From Streptomyces sp. NBC_00433 (lineage in GTDB: Bacteria > Actinomycetota > Actinomycetes > Streptomycetales > Streptomycetaceae), in assembly GCA_036015235.1 (NCBI GenBank), contig CP107926.1, positions 6,323,501 through 6,387,500 of the forward strand: a stretch of DNA of 64,000 bases. Direction: 5' to 3'. How positions within the stretch are numbered: position 1 is the first letter of the stretch; each line of letters begins with the position of its first letter. The position numbers and the translations under genes are program-made. Of the stretch, positions 32,633 through 40,035 are shown piece after piece. The notes beneath the pieces are model-generated. The model was not told the DNA's origin. It did not search any database and saw nothing but the letters and a program-made list of their open reading frames with translations.

Positions 32633-33955
32633 TCACCCTACGGGGCGATCACGCGGTCCCGGCAGAGCGGCGCCCACACCGCGTCCGGCACGCAGCCGGC
32701 CGCGCCCGGGACCGTCCGCGGGATCGCCCCTGCCGGGCTGCTCGGGCACCCGGGTGGCGAAGGCGTCACCGTCCGGCTTCCCGGGCGCCGTCAGCACCTG
32801 GGAGACCGGCCCGTGCCCGGCGGCGATGGGCACGCCCGTGGTGCGGCGCAGCGCGGCCAGCTCGGCGGGCACCGTCGGCCGCTCCTGGTCGTCCTGCGGC
32901 CTGCGGGCCCGGTAGGCGGCCCGGTAGGACGCGGGGGAGGACCCGAGCTGCCGGCGGAAGTGGCCGCGCAGCGCGACCGGGGAGCGGAAGCCGCAGCGGC
33001 CCGCGACCTCGTCCACCGAGTAGTCCGACGTCTCCAGCAGCCGCTGCGCCTGCAGCACCCGCTGGGTGATCAGCCACTGCAGCGGCGCGCTGCCGGTCAG
33101 CGACCTGAACCTGCGGTCGAAGGTCCGCCGGCTCATGTAGGCGCGCGCGGCCAGCGCCTCGACGTCGAACTGCTCGTGCAGGTGCTCCAGCGCCCAGGCG
33201 ACGACCTCGGCCAGCGGGTCGGCGCCGATCTCCTCGGGTAAAGACCTGTCGAGGTGCCGCTGCCCGGTCTGCCAGTCGGCCCGCCGCGGCGGTACGACCA
33301 GCCGCCGGGCCAGCGCGGCGGCCGCCTCGCCGCCGTGGTCGGTGCGCACCACGTGCAGGCACAGGTCGATTCCGGCCGCGGTGCCGGCCGACGTCAGGAC
33401 GTCGCCGTCGTCCACGAACAGCTCCCTGGGGTCCACATGGACCGAGGGGTAGCGCTTGGCGAGCGTGGGCGCGTACATCCAGTGCGTGGTGGCGGGCCTG
33501 CCGTCGAGCAGGCCGGCCGCGGCCAGCACGAAGGCGCCGGTGCACAGGCCGATGATCCTGGCGCCCTCCTCGTGGGCCTTGCGGATCGCCTCCAGGGCCT
33601 CGGGCGGCGGCGCCTGGGAGATCGACCGCCAGGTCGGCACCACGACCGTGCCGGCCCGGGAGAGCGCTTCCAGGCCGTAGGGCGCGGTCAGTTCGAGACC
33701 GCCGGTGGTCCGCAGCGGCCCGTCCTCGCCGGCGCAGACCAGCAGCCGGTAGCGGGGCACCCCCGCGTCCTGGCGGTCTATGCCGAAGACGGACAGCGGT
33801 ATGGAACTCTCGAAGATCGGGCCACCGCTGAAGAGCAGCACGGCGACCACTTCGGGCCGCCGGCGCGCGGAGAGCTTACGGATGGCGCGAGGTGATGCCG
33901 AAGCTGCTTGCGACGGACTCTCCGTCGCCGTACCGGAACCGGACTCCTGGCTCAT
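32633..33955 (-). CDS. adpA: AdpA, central developmental AraC/XylS regulator
   Basis: 440 residues from ATG 33955. The N-terminal DJ-1/PfpI (GATase1-like) dimerisation domain (about 38-205) includes AVLLFSGGPIFESSIPLSVFG-type text (partial), RYRLLVCAGEDGP and IGLCTGAFVLAAAGLLDG. The C-terminal AraC helix-turn-helix pair (about 245-345) reads AYMSRRTFDRRFRSLTG and VAGRCGFRSPVALRGHFRR, the near-invariant AdpA recognition sequence. A TTA codon (Leu239) lies in the linker, making translation depend on the bldA tRNA. A Pro/Gly/Arg-rich tail follows. AdpA activates morphological development and antibiotic genes. A long 771-bp spacer precedes the gene, and orn follows directly. Confidence 0.97.
   Translation of the reverse strand: MSQESGSGTATESPSQAASASPRAIRKLSARRRPEVVAVLLFSGGPIFESSIPLSVFGIDRQDAGVPRYRLLVCAGEDGPLRTTGGLELTAPYGLEALSRAGTVVVPTWRSISQAPPPEALEAIRKAHEEGARIIGLCTGAFVLAAAGLLDGRPATTHWMYAPTLAKRYPSVHVDPRELFVDDGDVLTSAGTAAGIDLCLHVVRTDHGGEAAAALARRLVVPPRRADWQTGQRHLDRSLPEEIGADPLAEVVAWALEHLHEQFDVEALAARAYMSRRTFDRRFRSLTGSAPLQWLITQRVLQAQRLLETSDYSVDEVAGRCGFRSPVALRGHFRRQLGSSPASYRAAYRARRPQDDQERPTVPAELAALRRTTGVPIAAGHGPVSQVLTAPGKPDGDAFATRVPEQPGRGDPADGPGRGRLRAGRGVGAALPGPRDRPVG
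33239..33241 (-). other. TTA (bldA-dependent) codon in adpA
   Basis: Read on the - strand, the codon for Leu239 in the sequence S-L-P-E-E is TTA. It sits between the dimerisation and DNA-binding domains, where Streptomyces adpA genes carry their conserved TTA. Confidence 0.95.
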
Positions 33956-34726
33956 GGAGCTCAAGCCCCCCTCGAATCGACGCGTCGTCACCTCGGTCCT
34001 GCACGTTCCCCCCGCGAGGCCACCCATGATCAAATCTACTGTGCCTGGTGGGGCGCCAGTGACACCTTCGGCACCTGACGGCAAGTCGACAAGACAACGT
34101 GGCGTAAAGCATTCGATCACGAAGCGTTTCACTCGTGGCGCCAGGAGGGAAGTACGCCTCCCGTCACTTCGGCCACGCAGCGCGTCATCCGCGACACGCC
34201 GCATCGTAGAACCGCAGGTGGCAGAGGTGTTAGCGGGCGCGAATCCGAACGCGGGCGCAGGGCCGAGAAGTTGGCTGAAAAAAGCCGTTCAGGAGTCGGA
34301 TGCGCGTAAAAGGCGCCGGGTGGTGTGCCGGGGGGCCGTGTCCAGGCCGTACCGCGGCCGGGACCAACGGTTCATTCCGGCGGATTTGCCGTGGCTGGAG
34401 CGGGTAGAAGGCAGATACGGAGCACGGCCGCCCGCGGGTGATCCGATGCGCCCCCGGGATGCGCCGGTGCGCCGCGCCGTGCAGCCGGTTGGCGGGATGG
34501 CGTTGCGCTCTCGCCGCCGCTCCGGCATTCTCCTGGGAACTCGGGGTACGCGACCTGTGAAGCCGGCGGCGCATCTGTGCAGGCGGACTTCGCAGCCGTA
34601 CTCTGGAGAGAGCGGGACGGGAAGTGGCGAACTGGCCCATAATGGCCAATCCGGCGGACCGCCCCGCACGCACCGTCCTGTCCGCTGCTCGGCGCGTCAG
34701 CGCCGCCCTCGCCGAGAATCCGCATC
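33956..34726. promoter_or_regulatory. long adpA upstream region, no gene
   Basis: 771 bp between divergent adpA and the universal stress gene. Several open frames on both strands have poor codon bias and no ribosome binding sites. GC content is lower than in the genes around, especially 33990-34290. TGGCCCATAATGGCCA (34633-34648) is an inverted repeat near the stress-gene side. Long leaders with several regulator sites are usual for Streptomyces adpA; no individual site is assigned here. Confidence 0.6.
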
Positions 34727-35248
34727 ATGGCCGGTCATGACTTCCCCGAGCCCGCCGATCGCAGGCCGCTCGCCGAATCGGCGGCACTGCCCGAGCAGGC
34801 CCCAGCACTGAGCCACGCCTGTGATCCCGCCTTCCGGCACGGCGTCGTGGTGGGCTTCGACGGTTCCGTTTCCAGCGAGCGCGCGCTGTCCTACGCCATC
34901 GGCATGGCACGCAGGACGCATTCCGCGCTGATCATCGTGCACGTCGCCAACAGGCTGCCGGCCACCGTGTGGGCGGGCTGCGAGCCGCCCGTCTTCGTCG
35001 ACGTCCCCGACCACCGCACCGAGGTCCTCGGCTTGGAGCTGGCCTGCGCGGACCACCTCACCGAAATCTCCTGGGTGCTTGTCGAGCGCGGCGGCGACAT
35101 CTGCCACGAGCTGGAGGAGGTCGGCCGGGAGTACGAGGCCGACGCGATCGTGGTCGGCGGCACCCACGGGCTGGCCGGGCGGATCTTCGGCTCGGTCGCC
35201 GGGCGGCTGGCCCGGCGGGCGCAGCGGCCGGTAGTGGTCATTCCGTAG
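34727..35248 (+). CDS. universal stress protein (UspA family)
   Basis: 173 residues from ATG 34727. After a 35-residue variable N-terminus the UspA fold begins with VVVGFDGSVSSERAL, and the C-terminal ATP-binding pattern is VVGGTHGLAGRIFGSVAGRLARRAQRPVVVIP (quoted in part: GGTHGLAGRIFGSV), matching G-2x-G-9x-G(S/T). It is therefore probably an ATP-binding cytosolic Usp. Such proteins respond to nutrient stress, hypoxia or stationary phase. It stands alone, divergent from adpA across the long spacer and convergent with glmS. Two Cys residues in the middle (WAGCEPP and LELACAD) may be structural. Confidence 0.9.
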   Translation: MAGHDFPEPADRRPLAESAALPEQAPALSHACDPAFRHGVVVGFDGSVSSERALSYAIGMARRTHSALIIVHVANRLPATVWAGCEPPVFVDVPDHRTEVLGLELACADHLTEISWVLVERGGDICHELEEVGREYEADAIVVGGTHGLAGRIFGSVAGRLARRAQRPVVVIP

Positions 35249-35380
35249 CACCACCGGGGTGCGTTCAGCACCGCACGGCATGCGGGTGGGGCCGGTCCGA
35301 GCCACCGGCACCACCCGTCTGCATTTGCACTTGCGCACGGCGTACGGGCCGTGTGCAAGCGCGCGTGGCGTGCGTGCGGG

Positions 35381-37195
35381 CTACTCCACCGTGACGGACT
35401 TCGCCAGGTTGCGCGGCTTGTCGATGTCCCGGCCCAGCGCCAGAGCCGTGTGGTAGGCGAAGAGCTGGAGCGGGATGCCCATCAGGATCGGGTCCAGCTC
35501 GTCCTCGTTCTTCGGCACCACGATGGTGTGGTCGGCCTTCTCCTGCTCCTGGTGCGCGACCGCCAGGATCCGGCCGCTGCGGGCCTTGATCTCCTCCAGC
35601 GCCGCGCGGTTCTTCTCCAGCAGGTCGTCGTCGGGCACGATCGCGACGGTCGGCATCGACGGGTCGATCAGCGCCAGCGGGCCGTGCTTCAGCTCGGAGG
35701 CAGGGTAGGCCTCGGCGTGGATGTAGCTGACCTCCTTGAGCTTCAGCGACGCCTCGCGGGCCACCGGGTAGCCGCGGACCCGGCCGATGAAGAGCATCGA
35801 GCGGGCGTCCGCGTAGGACTTCGCCAGCTGCTTGATCTCCGGCTCGGTCTTCAGGATCTCCTCGATCTGGGCCGGCAGCCTGCGCAGCCCCTCGATGATC
35901 CGCTTGCCGTCGGTGACCGACAGGTCCCGCACCCGGCCCAGGTGCAGCGCCAGCAGCGCGAAGGCGACCACGGTGTTGGTGAAGCACTTGGTGGACACCA
36001 CGCACACCTCGGGCCCGGCGTGCACATAGGTGCCGCCGTCCGCCTCCCGGGCGATCGCGGACCCCACGACATTGACCACGCCCAGCACCCGCGCGCCCTT
36101 GCGCTTCAGCTCCTGGACGGCCGCCAGCACGTCGTAGGTCTCACCGGACTGCGACACGGCCACGTAGAGGGTGTCGGGGTCCACCACGGGGTTGCGGTAG
36201 CGGAATTCCGAGGCGGGCTCGGCGTCGGCGGGGATACGCGCCAGCTCCTCGATCAGCCCGGCGCCGATCTGGCCGGCGTGGTAGCTGGTGCCGCAGCCCA
36301 GGATCTTGATCCGGCGCACACCGCGCGCCTCGCGGGCGTCCAGGTTCAGACCCCCCAGGTGCACGGTCGCGAAGCGGTCGTCGATCCGCCCCCGCAGCAC
36401 CCGGTCGACCGCCTCGGCCTGCTCGAAGATCTCCTTGTGCATGTACGTGTCGTGGCCGCCCATGTCGTACGACTCGGCCTCCCACTCCACGGTGGTCGGC
36501 GTGGCCGTGGTCTGCGAGCCCTCGGTGGTGTACGTACGGAAGTCGTCGGCCTTGAGGGTGGCCATCTCGCCGTCCCCGAGGGTGACGACCTGCCGGGTGT
36601 GGGCGACCAGCGCGGCGACGTCGGAGGCGACGAACATCTCCTTCTCGCCGATGCCCAGCACCACCGGGGAGCCGTTGCGGGCGACCACGATCCGGCCGGG
36701 GAAGTCCTGGTGCAGCACCGCGATGCCGTACGTGCCCTCGACCGACCGCAGCGCCTCGCTGACCTTCTTCTCCAGCGTCTCGGCGGCGGACCGGGCGATC
36801 AGGTGGGCCAGCACCTCGGTGTCGGTCTCCGAGGCGAAGACGATGCCCTCGGCGGACAGCCGGGCGCGCAGCTCGGAGGCGTTGTCGATGATCCCGTTGT
36901 GGACCACCGCGACCTTCTCCTCCATGTCCAGGTGCGGGTGCGCGTTGACGTCGCTGGGTGCCCCGTGGGTGGCCCAGCGGGTGTGGGCGATGCCGGTGGT
37001 GCCGGAGAAGCGCTTCGGGATGCGCGACTCCAGCTCGCGTACCCGGCCCTTGGCCTTGACCGTACGCAGCTCGCCCGACTTGCCGGTGATGACGACGCCG
37101 GCCGAGTCGTAGCCGCGGTACTCCAGCCGCTGCAGCCCCTCAAGCAGCAGCGGCGCCACGTCGCGCTTGCCGATGTATCCGACGATTCCGCACAT
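35381..37195 (-). CDS. glmS: glutamine-fructose-6-phosphate aminotransferase (isomerising)
   Basis: 604 residues, close to the family's usual 605-620. The mature N-terminus is Cys1 (MCGIVGYIG), the nucleophile of the glutaminase (Ntn) domain (about 1-225, with HTRWATHGAP and VVHNGIIDN). Two SIS sugar-isomerase domains follow (about 280-430 and 455-595), with CGTSYHAG, AVSQSGET and the C-terminal KSVTVE tail required for isomerase activity. It makes glucosamine-6-phosphate, the first step to UDP-GlcNAc for the cell wall. The small gene at 37286 lies upstream on the same strand. Streptomyces genomes often carry two glmS copies, so this may be either the housekeeping or the sporulation-linked one. 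Confidence 0.97.
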   Translation of the reverse strand: MCGIVGYIGKRDVAPLLLEGLQRLEYRGYDSAGVVITGKSGELRTVKAKGRVRELESRIPKRFSGTTGIAHTRWATHGAPSDVNAHPHLDMEEKVAVVHNGIIDNASELRARLSAEGIVFASETDTEVLAHLIARSAAETLEKKVSEALRSVEGTYGIAVLHQDFPGRIVVARNGSPVVLGIGEKEMFVASDVAALVAHTRQVVTLGDGEMATLKADDFRTYTTEGSQTTATPTTVEWEAESYDMGGHDTYMHKEIFEQAEAVDRVLRGRIDDRFATVHLGGLNLDAREARGVRRIKILGCGTSYHAGQIGAGLIEELARIPADAEPASEFRYRNPVVDPDTLYVAVSQSGETYDVLAAVQELKRKGARVLGVVNVVGSAIAREADGGTYVHAGPEVCVVSTKCFTNTVVAFALLALHLGRVRDLSVTDGKRIIEGLRRLPAQIEEILKTEPEIKQLAKSYADARSMLFIGRVRGYPVAREASLKLKEVSYIHAEAYPASELKHGPLALIDPSMPTVAIVPDDDLLEKNRAALEEIKARSGRILAVAHQEQEKADHTIVVPKNEDELDPILMGIPLQLFAYHTALALGRDIDKPRNLAKSVTVE

Positions 37196-37285
37196 GTGCC
37201 GTCCGTACCTCTCCGTCGTCCTCTGTGCCTGGTGTGCCCTGCTTGCCCTGCGTGCTCCGGGCGCCCTGTGCGCCCTGTGCCGCCC

Positions 37286-37561
37286 TCAGCCGTAGACGAT
37301 GCGGCGCAGCTGGCGCTGGGAGAGCGCGGCGGGGGCGACCGCGCGGTGCGGCAGCTCCTCGCCGATCCGCTCGAAGATCTCCGCGTTGACCAGGCCCTTC
37401 GCCTGGAGCTCGCGGTGTCTGCGGCGGACGTACTCCTCGGTCGTCTCGTCGAAGTAGGCAAGGACGTCCAGCACCACCCGGGACGCCTCGCCGCGGTGCA
37501 GCGGCGTGGTGCGCACCAGGTGGTCGATCAGGTCTTCGTAGGACGTCCGGCGTTCGAGCAC
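37286..37561 (-). CDS. small conserved-looking protein upstream of glmS
   Basis: 91 residues if started at GTG 37561 (VLERRTSYEDLIDHLV); an upstream TTG at 37642 would add 27 residues that read like non-coding sequence. The protein is helical and charged: LVRTTPLHRGEASRVVLDVLAYFDETTEEYVRRRHREL (quoted in fragments: TPLHRGEASRV, YFDETTEEYVRRRH), ending QLRRIVYG. No signal or membrane segment is seen. It precedes glmS by 90 bp of C/T-rich sequence with short GTGCCCTG repeats and may be co-transcribed. Function unknown; similar proteins beside glmS are familiar from Streptomyces, by recall only. Confidence 0.72.
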   Translation of the reverse strand: MLERRTSYEDLIDHLVRTTPLHRGEASRVVLDVLAYFDETTEEYVRRRHRELQAKGLVNAEIFERIGEELPHRAVAPAALSQRQLRRIVYG

Positions 37562-37599
37562 CCGTTGATACTGATGTGATGATCTTTGCTTTGCAAGAA

Positions 37600-37621
37600 T
37601 CCTGCCCGATTCCGGGCAGGA
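37600..37621. promoter_or_regulatory. short palindrome upstream of the glmS-linked gene
   Basis: TCCTGCCC and GGGCAGGA are separated by GATTCC, a stem-loop or operator 39-60 bp upstream of GTG 37561. The gap 37562-37786 holds nothing else recognisable. Confidence 0.45.
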
Positions 37622-37786
37622 TCGCAGGTCAAGAAGAGCCAAAGGAGTGACGTGGGGCTTGTTCGGGGCTTATTTCGGGCGGTGGACGGGTGGGCGGCGG
37701 GTCGAGTCGATCGCATCCGGGCGGCGGGACCCGGCGGGCGGGCCGCCGGCCGCCGTGTGGGGCGCCGGCGCCCCCGGCGGGGGGAT

Positions 37787-38953
37787 TCAGCCCGCCAGGC
37801 CCAGCTCTCTGGCGATCAGCATCCGCTGCACCTCACTGGTGCCCTCCCCGATCTCCAGGATCTTGGAGTCGCGCCACATCCGCGCCACCGGATACTCGTT
37901 CATGAAGCCGTAGCCGCCGTGGATCTGGGTGGCCTCCCTGGCGTTGGTCACCGCGATCTCCGACGAATACAGCTTCGCCAGCGCCGCCTCCTTCTTGAAC
38001 GCCTCCCCGTGCATCAGCCGCGACGCCGCGTCCCGCCACGCCAGCCGCGCGGTGTGCGCCCGCATCTCCATGTCGGCGATCTTGAACTGGATCGCCTGGT
38101 TCGCGCCGATCGGCCGCCCGAAGGCCTCCCTGGTCCGCGCGTACTCCAGCGACTCGTCCACGCAGCCCTGTGCCAGGCCGGTCGCCAGCGCCGAGATCGC
38201 GATCCGCCCCTCGTCCAGGATGCGCAGGAACTGCGCGTAGCCGCGGCCCTTCTCGCCGAGCAGATTCGCCGCGGGCACCCGGCAGTCGGTGAAGGACAGC
38301 TCCCGGGTGTCCGAGGCATTCCACCCGACCTTGCTGTACTTCTTCGACACAGTGAAGCCGGGAGTGCCCGAGGGCACGATGATCGACGAGATCAGCGGGC
38401 GCCCTTCGTCGGTCCTGCCGGTGACCGCCGTCACCGTGACCAGGCCGGTGATGTCGGTACCCGAGTTGGTGATGAAGCACTTGGTCCCGTTGACCACCCA
38501 CTCCCCGGCCGCCTCGTCCAGCCGGGCCGTGGTGCGGGTGCCGCCCGCGTCCGAGCCGCAGTCCGGCTCCGTCAGCCCGAACGCCCCCAGCATCTCGCCC
38601 GAGCACAGCCGTGGCAGCCACTCCCGCTTCTGCTCCTCGGTGCCGAACCTGAACACCGGCATCGCGCCCAGCGACACCCCGGCCTCCAGGGTGATCGCCA
38701 CCGAGGAGTCCACCCGGGCCAGCTCCTCGAGCACCAGGCACAGCGCGAAGTAGTCGCCGCCCATCCCGCCGTACTCCTCGGGGAAGGGCAGCCCGAACAG
38801 CCCCATCCGCCCCATCTCCCGCACGATCTCGTACGGGAACTCGTCCTGCTCGTAGAACCCGCCGATCTTCGGCGCGATCACATCCCTGGCGAACTCCGCG
38901 ACGGTGGCGCGCAGCTCCTCGTACTCCTCGGACAGGCGGTGGTCGATCGGCAT
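37787..38953 (-). CDS. acyl-CoA dehydrogenase (isovaleryl-CoA dehydrogenase-like)
   Basis: 388 residues from ATG 38953, only 2 bp after the HMG-CoA lyase stop. The family layout is complete: an N-terminal helical domain, the FAD/substrate signature GAFGLTEPDCGSDAGG and CFITNSG, and the C-terminal ATQIHGGYGFMNEYPVARMWRDSKILEIGEGTSE region (in fragments: QIHGGYGFMNEYP) holding the FAD-contact and catalytic-base area. It oxidises a branched short-chain acyl-CoA, passing electrons to electron-transfer flavoprotein. As the last gene of an operon with HMG-CoA lyase and a biotin-dependent carboxylase, it fits the leucine route (isovaleryl-CoA to 3-methylcrotonyl-CoA), though other acyl-CoAs are possible. 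Confidence 0.9.
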   Translation of the reverse strand: MPIDHRLSEEYEELRATVAEFARDVIAPKIGGFYEQDEFPYEIVREMGRMGLFGLPFPEEYGGMGGDYFALCLVLEELARVDSSVAITLEAGVSLGAMPVFRFGTEEQKREWLPRLCSGEMLGAFGLTEPDCGSDAGGTRTTARLDEAAGEWVVNGTKCFITNSGTDITGLVTVTAVTGRTDEGRPLISSIIVPSGTPGFTVSKKYSKVGWNASDTRELSFTDCRVPAANLLGEKGRGYAQFLRILDEGRIAISALATGLAQGCVDESLEYARTREAFGRPIGANQAIQFKIADMEMRAHTARLAWRDAASRLMHGEAFKKEAALAKLYSSEIAVTNAREATQIHGGYGFMNEYPVARMWRDSKILEIGEGTSEVQRMLIARELGLAG

Positions 38954-38955
38954 GG

Positions 38956-40035
38956 CTACTGCTCCCGGTGGGTGAGGGCGCGGACGGTACGGGACGGGCT
39001 GGGCCGCCCCAACTGCTCCGCCATCCAGACGCTTGTGGCGCTGAGGCGGTCGAGATCGACCCCGGTGCGGATGCCGAGTCCGTTCAGCATCCACACGAGG
39101 TCTTCGGTCGCGAGATTCCCGGTGGCGCTCTTGGCGTACGGGCAGCCGCCGAGCCCGCCGGCGGAGGCGTCCACGACGGTGACGCCCCGCTGCAGCGCGG
39201 CCAGCGTGTTGGACAGCGCCTGCCCGTAGGTGTCGTGGAAGTGCACGGCGAGGTGCTCCACCGGGATCCCGCCGCCTATGCCCGGCGTGCCGCCCGGGCC
39301 GCCGGTCAACTCGTCCAGCAGCGCCGCGACCTGGCCGGGTGTCGCCACCCCGATGGTGTCGCCGAGGCTCAGCTCGGTGCAGCCCATCCCGTACAGCCGG
39401 CGGGCCACCGCCGCCACCTGCCCGATCGGCACCGGCCCCTCCCACGGGTCGCCGAAGCACATCGACAGATAGCCGCGGACCGCCGCCCCCGCCGCCCTGG
39501 CCCGTGCCACCACCGGCTCGAACATCGCCAGCGACTCGTCCACCGTCCGGTTGAGATTCGCGCGGGCGAAGGACTCCGTCGCACTGCCGAAGACCGCGAT
39601 CTCCCGCACACCCAGCTCCAGCGCCCGGTCCAGGCCCCGCTCGTTGGGCACCAGCACCGGCAGCCGCACCGCCCGGTCGCCGTGCCCGTTCGGGCCGGCG
39701 GCATCCGTGCCACCGGTCCCGGTGAGGTCGGCGAGCAGCGGCATCAGCTCGGCCGCGTCGGCCAGTTGGGGCACCCACTTGGGGTGCACGAAGCTGGTCG
39801 CCTCGATCGTCGTCAGCCCGGCCTCGGCCAGCCGGTGGACGAACTCCGCCTTCACCGCGGTCGGCACGGTCCGCTGCTCGTTCTGCAACCCGTCCCGCGC
39901 GCCGACCTCGTGGATCCGCACCTGCCGCGGCAGCCCGTCCGCGGGGACCGCCATCGGCAGCCCGAGGCCCAGCACTTCCGGCACCTCCGGTGCGCCGCCG
40001 GCCCCGCTCTCCCGCCCGCCGCCCGTCCCGGTCAC
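38956..40035 (-). CDS. hydroxymethylglutaryl-CoA lyase
   Basis: 359 residues from GTG 40035, which overlaps the preceding stop by GTGA. A 45-residue Gly-rich N-terminal extension comes before the HMGL-type TIM barrel: RIHEVGARDGLQNEQ (metal-binding RDGLQNE), ATSFVHPKWVPQLAD, GDTIGVATPGQ, HFHDTYGQALSN (metal ligands) and GGLGGCPYAKSATGN with the catalytic Cys, then NLATEDLVWML. It cleaves HMG-CoA to acetoacetate and acetyl-CoA at the end of leucine breakdown, in the cytoplasm. Gene order with the carboxylase and dehydrogenase is typical of liu-type operons. Confidence 0.94.
   Translation of the reverse strand: MTGTGGGRESGAGGAPEVPEVLGLGLPMAVPADGLPRQVRIHEVGARDGLQNEQRTVPTAVKAEFVHRLAEAGLTTIEATSFVHPKWVPQLADAAELMPLLADLTGTGGTDAAGPNGHGDRAVRLPVLVPNERGLDRALELGVREIAVFGSATESFARANLNRTVDESLAMFEPVVARARAAGAAVRGYLSMCFGDPWEGPVPIGQVAAVARRLYGMGCTELSLGDTIGVATPGQVAALLDELTGGPGGTPGIGGGIPVEHLAVHFHDTYGQALSNTLAALQRGVTVVDASAGGLGGCPYAKSATGNLATEDLVWMLNGLGIRTGVDLDRLSATSVWMAEQLGRPSPSRTVRALTHREQ

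Noticed and set aside
33956..34726. Small genes in the adpA upstream spacer
   Set aside because: Open frames on both strands lack ribosome binding sites and actinobacterial third-position bias.
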